A stretch of DNA of 64,000 bases, taken from NCBI RefSeq assembly GCF_002150035.1, contig NZ_NETS01000010.1, positions 496,001 through 560,000 of the forward strand, given 5' to 3'. The stretch is from Leptospira venezuelensis. Lineage in GTDB: Bacteria > Spirochaetota > Leptospiria > Leptospirales > Leptospiraceae. The notes beneath the pieces are model-generated. The model was not told where the DNA came from. It did not search any database and saw only the letters and a program-made list of their open reading frames with translations. Below, one piece after another: positions 27,899 through 36,820 of this stretch. The translations under genes and the position numbers were made by a program. Positions within the stretch are counted from its first letter, which is position 1; every line of letters begins with the position of its first letter.

Positions 27899-29152
27899 TT
27901 GCAGACTTTCCTGAAACTTACCGCATCCTTATTCTTAGGCATTTTTTTATGTGTCTCGGGCCCTGTATATTCTCAGGGGAAACTACCAGATCCGGAAGCC
28001 TTGGAAAAAGAAGCGGACGAGCTGGATTACCAAGCCGGCAAATCCCAGGTCCAAGCAGAAAGAAGAAGGCTTGCTTTACTCGCTGCAGAAAAAAGAAAAC
28101 AAGCAGCTGATGTCCGAAATGAACTTCATGACCAAGAATTATCTAAACCTTATACCAGACCTACCCTAGATATTCAATTCGCTGCATTACAATCGACTTG
28201 GGAATCCGAAGTATTAGCGAGAAACAAGAATATCGGAGTGAATAACTACAATACAATCCTATCGGCATCTGGTGCTTATCAAAATGCTCAAACCTCTGCT
28301 GCAGGTGCTGGAGTAAATCCCAACTTATTAAATGATAGCATCACAGGTTATTCGAGTCCCCAAGGAAATACAAAGACTGCATTTCCAATCAAACTTTCTT
28401 ATTTAAATACCGCTAAAACTTTCGGGATAGAATTTAATTATTTAGATCTAAAGATCAGACCTTCCTATACCACTGTAGACACAGCTTCGGTGTTATCTGC
28501 GCTTGCTCCAGTCCAATATCATTCCGTTCAATACAGAAGATCGGATTATTCATTGAACTTTGCTTGGTACATGCATACAGCAACCGGAAGGATTGGCGTA
28601 GCAGTAGGAGCAAGAAACCTAGATATCACATCCAGTGAATATGGAGTGATACCTGGAAATTACGGTTTCGGAAAATTGGAAGAAAAAGCGGGAGGATTAG
28701 GTCCTCAGATCGGAGTAAGGATCTTTAAGAACTTCAATGCATTTTTATTAGGACATTTTAAAGCGGATTATTTCAGGACCTTAGGACATTATAATAGAAA
28801 TACTCAGGGAGTCCTGAACGGAATTGCTGGACCTTATATTTTAGATACTTCTCCACCAGGTGGACTGAAAGAGAATCTGCTTAGTAGAACTGGATACGAA
28901 ATCGATTTTGGTCTTTCTTTACTCAGAAGCCGTTGGTTAAAATATACTTTAGGATTTCAATATACGGAATTGATCTCTAAGGTTTCCGGCTATAATTATA
29001 ATGCGAATGTTTTCCCTGGATCGCCAGCTGATGTTCTATTTCTAAATCAGGTTTCCAAACCATTAGATCAGTTCTCTACCGGCTCAGCCTTAAGAAAAGA
29101 AGTGCATGATAAATTTTACGGAATTTATCTAAGTTTAACTTTGACTATTTAG
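27899..29152 (+). CDS. putative beta-barrel outer-membrane protein
   Basis: 417 residues from a TTG start with GAGG 6 nt upstream. A signal peptide ends at VYSQG. Residues about 30-85 form a charged coiled-coil (DELDYQAGKSQVQAERRR). The rest is rich in alternating aromatic strands (SVQYRRSDYSLNFAWYMH, KYTLGFQYTEL) and ends in YGIYLSLTLTI, which fits a barrel terminal strand. It resembles the spirochaetal LA_2444/OMP family in layout only. No ligand is known. Confidence 0.7.
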   Translation: MQTFLKLTASLFLGIFLCVSGPVYSQGKLPDPEALEKEADELDYQAGKSQVQAERRRLALLAAEKRKQAADVRNELHDQELSKPYTRPTLDIQFAALQSTWESEVLARNKNIGVNNYNTILSASGAYQNAQTSAAGAGVNPNLLNDSITGYSSPQGNTKTAFPIKLSYLNTAKTFGIEFNYLDLKIRPSYTTVDTASVLSALAPVQYHSVQYRRSDYSLNFAWYMHTATGRIGVAVGARNLDITSSEYGVIPGNYGFGKLEEKAGGLGPQIGVRIFKNFNAFLLGHFKADYFRTLGHYNRNTQGVLNGIAGPYILDTSPPGGLKENLLSRTGYEIDFGLSLLRSRWLKYTLGFQYTELISKVSGYNYNANVFPGSPADVLFLNQVSKPLDQFSTGSALRKEVHDKFYGIYLSLTLTI

Positions 29153-29169
29153 GATATAAGAAGAAGGAA

Positions 29170-29196
29170 AAGCGCCGCTTAAGAATGCGGCGCCTT
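29170..29196. terminator. convergent hairpin terminator
   Basis: GCGCCGC (29172-29178) pairs with GCGGCGC (29187-29193). On the minus strand it is followed by a T-rich run, on the plus strand by CTTATTA. It separates the convergent genes ending at 29152 and 29208 and probably ends transcripts from both sides. Confidence 0.75.
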
Positions 29197-29207
29197 ATTA
29201 GCGAAAA

Positions 29208-29726
29208 TTAAGCTGCTTGAGTAGAAGCGACAAATCCGTTCTTTTCCAATAGATAATAGGAACCGAACAGAACAGAAACATAAGTAAAGTCTCCAAGTAG
29301 GCTATATTTGAAGAAAGGGATCGCAGCAATATAACATTCTACTAATCCTTGTCCGTTCAAAGTGTACATCCCAGAAGTCAACCAAACGAAGAAGTTGGTG
29401 ATCACGAAGAATGAAACAGAACCTGCAAGACCAGCGATCGCCAAAGATCCAAGACCTAAATGGTCTTTGATTTTCATTCCTACGATTGCATACACTACAA
29501 ATAATCCGTAAATCACCGGAATCATATCATGAAGACCGATCACTAAATCACTGATCAGCATAATTCCCAAAGGAAGAGCAATCGCTAACCAACGGTTAGA
29601 GAAATAAACCCCAGCGAAAATGGAAATCGCCAAAACCGGAGTGAAGTTCGGTAAATGAGGAAGAAAACGACTTAGAACCGCAAATACAAGTAATGCGAAA
29701 GCTACCAAATTTTTAGATAGTGACAT
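29208..29726 (-). CDS. DUF6580-type membrane protein, ECF S-component-like
   Basis: 172 residues with about five hydrophobic segments. The order RFLPHLPNFTPVLAISIFAG, LPLGIMLISDLVIGLH and VTNFFVW matches a widespread small membrane family (DUF6580) whose fold resembles vitamin-uptake S-components. No ATPase or substrate-binding partner lies nearby. A transport function is inference. It is divergent from mazG; a possible inverted repeat lies in the spacer. Confidence 0.7.
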   Translation of the reverse strand: MSLSKNLVAFALLVFAVLSRFLPHLPNFTPVLAISIFAGVYFSNRWLAIALPLGIMLISDLVIGLHDMIPVIYGLFVVYAIVGMKIKDHLGLGSLAIAGLAGSVSFFVITNFFVWLTSGMYTLNGQGLVECYIAAIPFFKYSLLGDFTYVSVLFGSYYLLEKNGFVASTQAA

Positions 29727-29896
29727 GTTCTTTCTGGTATCCTTTTACCCAATTTTAGCATAAGTACTCTTAATTGAAAAGCACTTAGGTTTAAACAGGG
29801 ATTTTCGGATAGGATGAGAGGATAAATCCACCAGTCAATCTTCATTTCCGGGAAAAAGGCTGGGAATTCGGAATCAAAAATCGAGCCTAGTACTTA

Positions 29897-31093
29897 ATGA
29901 AAGCTCCCGACCCGAAAGACTATCCGAACTCGATGGCATTTCTCCAAGACATAACTTCTAAGCTTAGAAGTCCGGAAGGTTGTCCTTGGGATAGAGAGCA
30001 AACACATTCTACCCTAGTTCCTTATCTAATAGAAGAATCCCAAGAAGTGGTAGAAGCAATACTCAAAGAAAACGACGAACATACTAAGGAAGAACTGGGA
30101 GATCTATTATTCCAAGTGGTTCTTCACTCTCAGATAGCATCCGAAAGAGGTGCGTTCGGTTTGGAAGATGTGGCCAAAGATGTTGCGGAAAAACTTGTAC
30201 TACGACACCCTCATGTATTCGATCCTGAAACAAAAGATATCTCTTCCGCAGATGAGGTAGTTGCAAACTGGGATCTATTTAAAGAGAAAGAAAAACAACT
30301 TAGACAAAAAACTTTCAAACCTAAATCAATTCTTTCCGAAGTCCCGGAAACATTTCCTTCGCTATTAAAGGCAGAAAAATTCCAGAAGAAAGCCGCAAAA
30401 GCAGGATTCGATTGGGAAGACATCAAAGGTGTAGAAGAAAAACTAAACGAAGAATTACAGGAGTTCTTAGACGAGATCAGAGGCATTGCCGATCCTTCTT
30501 CCAATCAAATTAGGATAGAGGAAGAATTGGGAGATCTACTTTTTACCATTGTGAATCTGGCGAGAAAACTAGGAGTCTCTGCAGAATCTTCTCTCACTAG
30601 AACTAATATAAAGTTTAAACATAGAATAGAATATATAGAAGCTCAGCTCGGAAAATCAGATCGTAAATTTTCCGAAACCCCTTTGGAAGAGTTAGAAAAA
30701 CTTTGGAACCAAGCAAAGAAACCAACAGACCGAAATCAAAATCTTTTGGAACAAAAACAATCTAACGTTTCAGACCTCATTCGTGGACTTTCTTCATTTC
30801 TGGTTTGGAAACAAGGCCCGGAAACGGATTGGCCCAAAACTTATAGTTTTTCCTACAAATCAGCTGAATACTCATTGATATTCTCCGCATTCGGATCTAT
30901 GACTCTATTGCCAAGTGCAGACCCTTGGGGAAGAAAGGCTCAGCCAATTTTCTATCTAAATTTATCAGAAAAGAAGAATGGAACCTGGGAAGATTTGTCT
31001 GGAAATTCCTACAAAACTCAGGAAAATATTTTCGAGGCAATTTTGGGATCGATCCATGATTATAAAAATGCCCTATCCGGAAAGGAAGAATGA
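29897..31093 (+). CDS. mazG: nucleoside triphosphate pyrophosphohydrolase MazG with C-terminal extension
   Basis: 398 residues. The first 265 residues are a standard MazG with two all-alpha domains: CPWDREQTHSTLVPYLIEESQEVVEAI, then EELGDLLFQVVLHSQIASE and the second EEELGDLLFTIVNLARK. MazG hydrolyses (d)NTPs to the monophosphate plus pyrophosphate and clears damaged nucleotides or lowers ppGpp. A further 130 residues of unfamiliar mixed sequence follow the linker near EQKQSNVSDL. The usual MazG ends near residue 265, so the extension is unusual. Confidence 0.93.
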   Translation: MKAPDPKDYPNSMAFLQDITSKLRSPEGCPWDREQTHSTLVPYLIEESQEVVEAILKENDEHTKEELGDLLFQVVLHSQIASERGAFGLEDVAKDVAEKLVLRHPHVFDPETKDISSADEVVANWDLFKEKEKQLRQKTFKPKSILSEVPETFPSLLKAEKFQKKAAKAGFDWEDIKGVEEKLNEELQEFLDEIRGIADPSSNQIRIEEELGDLLFTIVNLARKLGVSAESSLTRTNIKFKHRIEYIEAQLGKSDRKFSETPLEELEKLWNQAKKPTDRNQNLLEQKQSNVSDLIRGLSSFLVWKQGPETDWPKTYSFSYKSAEYSLIFSAFGSMTLLPSADPWGRKAQPIFYLNLSEKKNGTWEDLSGNSYKTQENIFEAILGSIHDYKNALSGKEE

Positions 31094-31199
31094 TCCGTTA
31101 TGGGATGCATCGATATATCTCAAAAGTATATAATAAATTTCCTTAATAAAGACACGGATTTTCCAATCTAGATCAAAAGTTCTTTCCGTCTCTAATACC

Positions 31200-32048
31200 A
31201 TGAATGCAAATAAGGAAATACCCTACCAAGGCGGCATCCAGAAAGAAGGTGCCGGTTTGCCTTCAGAAAAACTTAAAATACTGATCGTAGATACAAGCAA
31301 GGTTATACTTGAGATCATCTCCTCCGAATTTTCCTCATCCCTATTCGAGGTAAAAAAAGTATCTCATGTAGAAGAAGCAACACAACTTGCCAGAGAGAAC
31401 AAATTCGATTTAATCACTTTAGGTGTCCATTTAGAAGGTGGGACAGGCTTCGATCTTTGCAGAGAGATCAGAAGTAAATCCAAGAAGGAAAAATTTGCAT
31501 CTTCCGGAGCAAGGATCATATTTGTAACCTCCGATTTTACCGAGGAAAACAGAATGATCGCTCATAACGCGGGCGCGGACGGTTTTATAGAAAAAACCCA
31601 GGAGCTGAGTTCTTTTCAATCCACGATAGACGAGATCATAAAAGATCTGAAAGAAGAGAAAAAGGAACCTTCTCAAAAAAATCCTAGTTTAGCAAAGAAG
31701 AAGGTACTTATCATAGATGATTCCGAACTGAACCTGTTATTATTCAGAAGATTATTAGAATCAAAAGGGGCTGAAGTCCAAACAGCAATTTCTGGAAAAC
31801 ATGCACTCCAAATTTTAGATGAGAATCCTCATGATTTCGAAGCAATTTTTACTGATATGTACATGCCTGGGATGAATGGGAACGAACTCTGTAGCCTCGT
31901 CCAAAAAAATCCTGCTTTTTCCAAAATTCGGTTAGGGATCACTTCAGCTGCGGAAGAATCTTCTTTTACAAGAGATAAGATCCCAAGCGGTGTGGAATTA
32001 TTTTCTAAACCTTACGATATGCAAGTGATCTGTAATTTTCTAAAATAG
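31200..32048 (+). CDS. double response-regulator receiver protein
   Basis: 282 residues with two receiver domains (about 26-150 and 166-282). The second is intact: DDS near 173, D219 in AIFTDMYMPGMNG and the late FSKPYD lysine. The first has D31 but G75 where the phospho-acceptor Asp should be (DLITLGVHLEGG), so it is probably not phosphorylated. No output domain is attached. It may relay signals between kinases or act through protein contacts. The stop TAG is the first three bases of a downstream repeat. Confidence 0.85.
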   Translation: MNANKEIPYQGGIQKEGAGLPSEKLKILIVDTSKVILEIISSEFSSSLFEVKKVSHVEEATQLARENKFDLITLGVHLEGGTGFDLCREIRSKSKKEKFASSGARIIFVTSDFTEENRMIAHNAGADGFIEKTQELSSFQSTIDEIIKDLKEEKKEPSQKNPSLAKKKVLIIDDSELNLLLFRRLLESKGAEVQTAISGKHALQILDENPHDFEAIFTDMYMPGMNGNELCSLVQKNPAFSKIRLGITSAAEESSFTRDKIPSGVELFSKPYDMQVICNFLK

Positions 32049-32120
32049 TCGCTTAGCTCCTGAAGCCTGCTTCGCAGGCTATAGTCGCTTCGCTCCTGAA
32101 GTTCGCGAAGCGAACTATAG
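32046..32120. repeat. tandem palindromic repeat element supplying two stop codons
   Basis: Two 36-bp units start at 32046 and 32082. Their first 20 bases (TAGTCGCTT..CTCCTGAAG) differ at one position. Each continues into a 6-bp hairpin: GCCTGC-ttc-GCAGGC in unit 1 and GTTCGC-gaa-GCGAAC in unit 2, followed by CTATAG or the next TAG. The stems differ in sequence but keep pairing, a compensatory pattern. The outermost TAG at each end is the stop codon of the convergent genes 31200-32048 and 32115-32747. No other copy was seen in this window. Confidence 0.8.
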
Positions 32121-32747
32121 AAACTCGATCCCGACGATCACGTCCGGATGACATTCTCTCCTGATATCACCTTCTATCTTAGGTAATTTAGAGAACCAGG
32201 TTTTGTTCTCGAATTGCAGATCGATCCAATAGAAAAATAGATTCGCTTCTCCTAATTCATTTTGGATTTTTAGTTCTCCAAAATCTTTTTTGAGCTCACC
32301 GATTCTTTCGAAGGTCTCTCCATTTTTGGTTTTATAATGAATCTCCCAAGGTTCTGCTTTAAAAGGAACACCCTGAGAATTCGGTTTTCCTTGGACTAAT
32401 TTCCAGGCCTTAAGAAGAATCCTGGAAACTTCTTCCAACTTTAAAGTTTTAGAATATTGTACGTTCTCTCTTGTGTGTTTAAATGAAAACTCTTTAGGTG
32501 CAGCTTTCCATGTGCCGGTGATAGTTCTACCATCGCAAAAGAATGCCTTCACGTTCGGCCCAGAGTTTTGACTACTTGAAGAACTGGAAGAATTAGGTGA
32601 ATCCCCTCTTGCATCCAAACTAGGTTCGTTTGGAAGAGTTGGATCCTTAGGCAGGCTAAGTTTTTGGCCGAAAATCGGTGTGATTAAAAATAAAAAAAGA
32701 AGGAGCCGTAAATGGCTCCTTCTTCTGTTTGTGTCTTTAGATTTCAC
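32115..32747 (-). CDS. hypothetical secreted protein
   Basis: 210 residues with a signal peptide (hydrophobic about 14-26) and a serine-rich linker (about 52-62). The folded part after residue 65 has two Cys and no recognised motif. It follows the isocitrate dehydrogenase gene by 20 bp on the same strand and may share its transcript. Its stop lies in the repeat element at 32046-32120. Confidence 0.65.
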   Translation of the reverse strand: MKSKDTNRRRSHLRLLLFLFLITPIFGQKLSLPKDPTLPNEPSLDARGDSPNSSSSSSSQNSGPNVKAFFCDGRTITGTWKAAPKEFSFKHTRENVQYSKTLKLEEVSRILLKAWKLVQGKPNSQGVPFKAEPWEIHYKTKNGETFERIGELKKDFGELKIQNELGEANLFFYWIDLQFENKTWFSKLPKIEGDIRRECHPDVIVGIEFL

Positions 32748-32767
32748 AGGGTGAGGTTCCTAATAGA

Positions 32768-33964
32768 CTAAAGGCGTTTTTGGATCGCCTCCATAAACTG
32801 GAAGGTATCCAATTGTTTCGGGCCTTTAGTTGTAGTAAGTAGAACCAAGTCCTTGGTCATCTCGCCCGCTTGGATAGTGTCGATTACCGCCTTCTCCAAT
32901 TTTTGAGCAAAAGAAACAACATCAGGTGTTCCATCCAATTCTCCCCGCTTAGCAAGAGCTCCTGTCCATGCAAAGATAGAAGCTACAGAGTTGGTAGAAG
33001 TGGTTTCTCCTTTTTGATACTGACGGTAGTGACGAGTCACAGTTCCGTGTGCCGCTTCGTATTCGAATTTTCCGTCTGGAGAAACAAGAACAGAAGTCAT
33101 TAGTCCTAATGATCCGAATCCGGAAGCTACCATATCGGACATCACGTCTCCATCATAGTTCATTAGAGCCCAAAGCATTCCGCCTGGATTCTTAACGATT
33201 TGAGCAACTGCATCATCAATTAGGTAATACCAGTATTCGATACCAGCAGCTTTTAGTTCTGCAGCTCTTTTAGTGGAAACTTCGTCGAAGATCGCACGGA
33301 AACGAGCATGGTATTTTTTAGAGATGGTATCTTTAGTTGCAAACCATACGTTGATCTTTTCAGAGATCGCATAGTTGAAACAAGCTTCTGCGAAGCTATA
33401 GATGGACTTGTCCAAGTTGAACTGTCCCATCACAACACCAGGTCCGTCGAAATCGTTAATGGTAACTCTTTCTTTTTCTTTTCCGTCTTTGGTTGTGAAA
33501 ACGATCTCTACTTTTCCAGCTTCCGGAATATAAAGCTCAGTGTCTTTGTAAAGGTCACCGAAAGCGTGACGACCAACGACGATCGGCTTCTCCCAGGATC
33601 TAACTCCGGAAGGGATATTGTTTACGATGATCGGTTTACGGAAAACAGTTCCGTCCAGAATGGAACGAATAGTCCCATTCGGAGACTTCCATTCTTTTTT
33701 GAGTTTGTATTCTACAACTCGATCTTGGTTCGGAGTAATGGTAGCGCACTTAACGCCCACTCCGTATTTTAAGATGGCATTCGCAGAATCGACTGTGACT
33801 TTATCGTCAGTTTTGTCGCGGTATTCTACGCCTAGATCATAATAATCTAATTCAATATCAAGATAAGGATGAATGAAACGATCCTTAATTTCTTTCCAAA
33901 TTATACGTGTCATCTCGTCCCCGTCGAGCTCGACGAGAGGAGTTTTCACCTTAATTTTAGCCAT
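32768..33964 (-). CDS. icd: isocitrate dehydrogenase (NADP+), eukaryotic-type
   Basis: 398 residues. It converts isocitrate to 2-oxoglutarate in the citric acid cycle. It belongs to the homodimeric eukaryotic-like branch rather than the E. coli type: VELDGDEMTRIIW at the start, SPNGTIRSILDGTVFR for substrate binding, NYDGDVMSDMVASGFGSLGLMTS for metal and substrate, and EAAHGTVTRHYR for cofactor. Length and ends are complete. It is the only citric acid cycle gene in the window. Confidence 0.96.
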   Translation of the reverse strand: MAKIKVKTPLVELDGDEMTRIIWKEIKDRFIHPYLDIELDYYDLGVEYRDKTDDKVTVDSANAILKYGVGVKCATITPNQDRVVEYKLKKEWKSPNGTIRSILDGTVFRKPIIVNNIPSGVRSWEKPIVVGRHAFGDLYKDTELYIPEAGKVEIVFTTKDGKEKERVTINDFDGPGVVMGQFNLDKSIYSFAEACFNYAISEKINVWFATKDTISKKYHARFRAIFDEVSTKRAAELKAAGIEYWYYLIDDAVAQIVKNPGGMLWALMNYDGDVMSDMVASGFGSLGLMTSVLVSPDGKFEYEAAHGTVTRHYRQYQKGETTSTNSVASIFAWTGALAKRGELDGTPDVVSFAQKLEKAVIDTIQAGEMTKDLVLLTTTKGPKQLDTFQFMEAIQKRL

Positions 33965-34032
33965 TGGAATTCTCCTTAGAATGTCAGATGGATTGCAGGT
34001 TTAAACCTTAGGTTTTTCCATCTTCTAAGGAC

Positions 34033-34668
34033 TTAGGACTTCGGGAAAGAAGGATTCTCCTTTATTTTCAAGATTCCGCTTCGGAGATAGTATAGGTTTT
34101 GGGTGGAGAAGTAATTAATAGCTACCGGAAGGGAAACAATCCCTAGGACTGAAAAATAACGATATTTTAAAGAATCCTTATTTGCCAGGCCAACGATCGA
34201 CTTTTCTAAACGTAAAAGTATCTTTTGCCAGCGTTGTAAGGTAGGAAGAAGAGAAGGATTACATCCTTCGAAATACAACCCCTCTGCAGAGCTAACAATT
34301 ACATCCTTTAAATTGCTAGGAAGAGCAGGAGAACCGAATAGATCTCTAACCTTTACCAAGTCTTTTTCGACCTCGGACTCTGTTTGTCTCGGAATAGGAA
34401 GGATAGAACTGATCCCTAAGGAAACTGGAAGGGAAAGACGGAATAAAAAGTCGGAAGCGACTATGGAATTCAGATATCTTCGAATTGTTTCGCCCAACGC
34501 GTCAGTATGATCCAGCTGTGAATCGCTTAGATCCTTTACGGTTTGGATAGTGTACTGGCTGAGCTTGATCTTTTCTGTCCAGAACAGGCCCAGTAATTCC
34601 GTTTCCATGTGGGTAAAGAGTACATTTTTTACTCGGCCTTTTTTGGCAATCTCTATCTTGAGATTCAA
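34033..34668 (-). CDS. hypothetical protein with C-terminal hydrophobic segment
   Basis: 211 residues with no signal peptide; a hydrophobic stretch near 175-190 (FSVLGIVSLPVAINYF). Mostly helical. No domain recognised. It stands about 70 bp upstream of icd on the same strand, with no clear terminator between. Confidence 0.6.
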   Translation of the reverse strand: MNLKIEIAKKGRVKNVLFTHMETELLGLFWTEKIKLSQYTIQTVKDLSDSQLDHTDALGETIRRYLNSIVASDFLFRLSLPVSLGISSILPIPRQTESEVEKDLVKVRDLFGSPALPSNLKDVIVSSAEGLYFEGCNPSLLPTLQRWQKILLRLEKSIVGLANKDSLKYRYFSVLGIVSLPVAINYFSTQNLYYLRSGILKIKENPSFPKS

Positions 34669-34742
34669 ATTCCGTTCTTATATACCACTTATGGGGAAAG
34701 GTTTGGTACCCAAGGAATAGGTTAGAATAATAAGATCGGGAC

Positions 34743-35102
34743 CTATTCCTCTTCGCACATCAATTCTACCAGATAGCCATCCGGATCATGGAAATTTAGA
34801 AAAAGTGTCTTCGAAGATTTACGAACACCGTATTCTAATCTTTGAGAGAATAATCTTTGCTCTATCTCTCGAAAACTTTTAGGATCTACTCTGATTGCAA
34901 AATCACATCCGGATCCAAATACAGGAGAAGAAGTATCATTCTTCTCTCCATAGATCGCTAGATTCGATTTCCCAATGCCTAAAACTTTCGCGGCTTTCTC
35001 GGTCTCCTCCTTTTGGGGGAGACCGAAAATATCACGATAAAAATTTGCACTTACTTCCGGATCACGGGAGGTGATACCGATATGATTTACTTCCATAAAC
35101 AT
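34743..35102 (-). CDS. VOC (glyoxalase/bleomycin-resistance fold) protein
   Basis: 119 residues, a single vicinal-oxygen-chelate domain: VNHIGITSRDPEVSANFYRDIFGL at the N-terminus and FHDPDGYLVELM at the C-terminus. H6 (from the ATG at 35102) and a late Glu are the usual metal ligands. The substrate is unknown. GGGAG lies 7 nt upstream of the chosen start. It is the last gene of a run led by the ECF sigma factor, but the link to it may be incidental. Confidence 0.85.
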   Translation of the reverse strand: MFMEVNHIGITSRDPEVSANFYRDIFGLPQKEETEKAAKVLGIGKSNLAIYGEKNDTSSPVFGSGCDFAIRVDPKSFREIEQRLFSQRLEYGVRKSSKTLFLNFHDPDGYLVELMCEEE

Positions 35103-35106
35103 AATT

Positions 35107-35439
35107 TTACTCCCTTAATTCGCGATCGATTTGATCTAACTTCTGTTGAAGTTTGTGTCTCATCTTCTCTTTCATTCTACGTTTCCAATGTGCTCTTTCT
35201 CGATGACCGTGGTGGTGGCCGTGGCCAAACCAATGTCCGCCTTTAAACAATATATGTGAAAGAACGAACAAACCTAAAGCTTGCCAGTAAGTGATCTGCT
35301 TGATCCCGAAAATATCAGGAAGCAACCAGTTCCAAAGTTGCCAAACCGCATAAGCCAAACCAAAGAAGAACAACGGCATAAAGAATATGATCAGAAAAAA
35401 TTTCCCTAATCTATGTCTAAACTCATCTGAACCGTGCAT
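35107..35439 (-). CDS. small membrane protein next to ECF sigma factor
   Basis: 110 residues with two hydrophobic segments (about 13-35 and 48-66), then a His-rich patch HWFGHGHHHGH and a basic helical tail. The second segment with ITYWQALGLFVLSHILFKGG resembles small membrane proteins found beside ECF sigma factors in several phyla. Its start lies 16 bp after the sigma gene. It could be an anti-sigma or metal-binding partner; this is inferred from position. Confidence 0.65.
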   Translation of the reverse strand: MHGSDEFRHRLGKFFLIIFFMPLFFFGLAYAVWQLWNWLLPDIFGIKQITYWQALGLFVLSHILFKGGHWFGHGHHHGHRERAHWKRRMKEKMRHKLQQKLDQIDRELRE

Positions 35440-35455
35440 GGTTTTCCTCCATAAC

Positions 35456-35989
35456 TCAAAACTCTTCCAGAAAGAAAACCTTCAGGTCCTTTAAACGTTT
35501 TGCTAAAAAATCTTTAGCGTAAGATTTTCGTGCCGAGAGAGTTCCTTCTGGAATTCCGGTAACTTCCGAAATTTCTCTGAAGGATTTTCCTTCGAACACG
35601 TTTTCTACAAACGCAGATTTTTGTTCTTCAGGAAGTTCTTCGATAGCGATTGCTAATTCTTGTAGCACAAGACTTCTGTAAAATTCCTTTTCAGGTCCTG
35701 CTGCTTTATCAGGTATTGCATCCTCTAAGAAAAACTCCTGCTCTAAACGAGTGTTAGAATACTTTCCTGCTTTTTTAAATCTGTACCAGTCCCCGACTTT
35801 ATTTCGAAGAACCGCATACACATAAGCTAAAAGATATTCAATAGACCCAGCGGAATCCAGTTCAGTTACAGCGGTTAAAAAAGATTCCTGAAGAAGATCT
35901 TCTGCTTCTTCCGGATCCGCAACCCTAGAACGAACCCATGCTAGGATTCTATCTCTTTCCCGTCTGTATATCGTGTCCAGGGATCCCAA
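35456..35989 (-). CDS. ECF-type RNA polymerase sigma factor
   Basis: 177 residues from a TTG start with AAGGA upstream. Region 2 is visible as AEDLLQESFLTAVTEL and region 4 as ELPEEQKSAFVENVFEGKSFREISEVTGIPEGTLSARKSYA, a helix-turn-helix that binds the -35 box. It steers RNA polymerase to stress or envelope genes; the target set is unknown. The adjoining small membrane protein is a candidate regulator. A pair of AGGTCCCAT repeats lies in the upstream spacer. Confidence 0.9.
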   Translation of the reverse strand: MGSLDTIYRRERDRILAWVRSRVADPEEAEDLLQESFLTAVTELDSAGSIEYLLAYVYAVLRNKVGDWYRFKKAGKYSNTRLEQEFFLEDAIPDKAAGPEKEFYRSLVLQELAIAIEELPEEQKSAFVENVFEGKSFREISEVTGIPEGTLSARKSYAKDFLAKRLKDLKVFFLEEF

Positions 35990-36160
35990 TGTGTTTCTCT
36001 TTCCTTAAAGAGGTAGTTGTTGCTATGGGATTTTCCTTGGATTTTTTTAATAAGAATTGGTTTGAAACGGAAAAAAAATGATCCAAAAAGGAAGAATTCC
36101 GGACCAGAACCCATTCGAAATTAGAATGCTCTGCATGAAAACTCCTGAAGTTCGATTCAA

Positions 36161-36202
36161 AGGTCCCATGTGAGAAAGCTAAGTTTATTACTTAGGTCCC
36201 AT
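36161..36202. repeat. paired AGGTCCCAT direct repeats
   Basis: AGGTCCCAT occurs at 36161-36169 and 36194-36202, 33 bp apart (about three helical turns). They sit between the divergent sigma gene and the gene at 36272. They could be a regulator site. Confidence 0.35.
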
Positions 36203-36271
36203 TTTTTTCTAAAACCTTAAATTTTTTTCACTCATTTCCTTCGGCGAAAACCCGTTTCCTCGGAGGATTTT

Positions 36272-36706
36272 ATGAAGGCCAGAAGAAGCAAAGATGTAGA
36301 GGAACATTTCGGTTGGATGAAATTGAAAACAGACCAATTGGGTTTTTTAGGAATTATACATTCTGTAAATAGATTCTACGATTCTCTACAAGGTTCTCAA
36401 TCCAATGAGCTTCGTTATTTCCGAAGAAAACTAGTAAGAACAGATTTTAGATATTCTGAAATTTTTATGAAGAAGTTTGGAGATTATGAATTTCTGATCT
36501 ATGCACGAATTGAAACAGAAGGAAAATCAGAATCGGATTCTTGGATCCATGTGGATGGGATCAGAATGGAAAGAGACGAAATGAGAGCGAAGGGAGTAAA
36601 AGATCATCCTTCTTATGAAATCCGATGCCTAAGTGATATTTTCGAATTCTCCTGTGTCCCAGCTTCCAAATCAGAGGAGGATAAAATAGATTCGGATTGT
36701 AGTTAA
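36272..36706 (+). CDS. hypothetical protein
   Basis: 144 residues, cytoplasmic, mixed charge. No domain recognised. A strong ribosome site (CGGAGG) precedes the ATG. It is divergent from the sigma factor gene and could be a target of it, but no promoter match can be shown. Confidence 0.65.
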   Translation: MKARRSKDVEEHFGWMKLKTDQLGFLGIIHSVNRFYDSLQGSQSNELRYFRRKLVRTDFRYSEIFMKKFGDYEFLIYARIETEGKSESDSWIHVDGIRMERDEMRAKGVKDHPSYEIRCLSDIFEFSCVPASKSEEDKIDSDCS

Positions 36707-36820
36707 TTTCAAAAATAAGGGGATCTATCGTTTTGAGTGAAAACAAAATCCAGAAAATTTATTTCATCCGGACAAGAATTGCTTGCCTGAGAATAAAACC
36801 AGGGTTAGGAATTGATCCCC

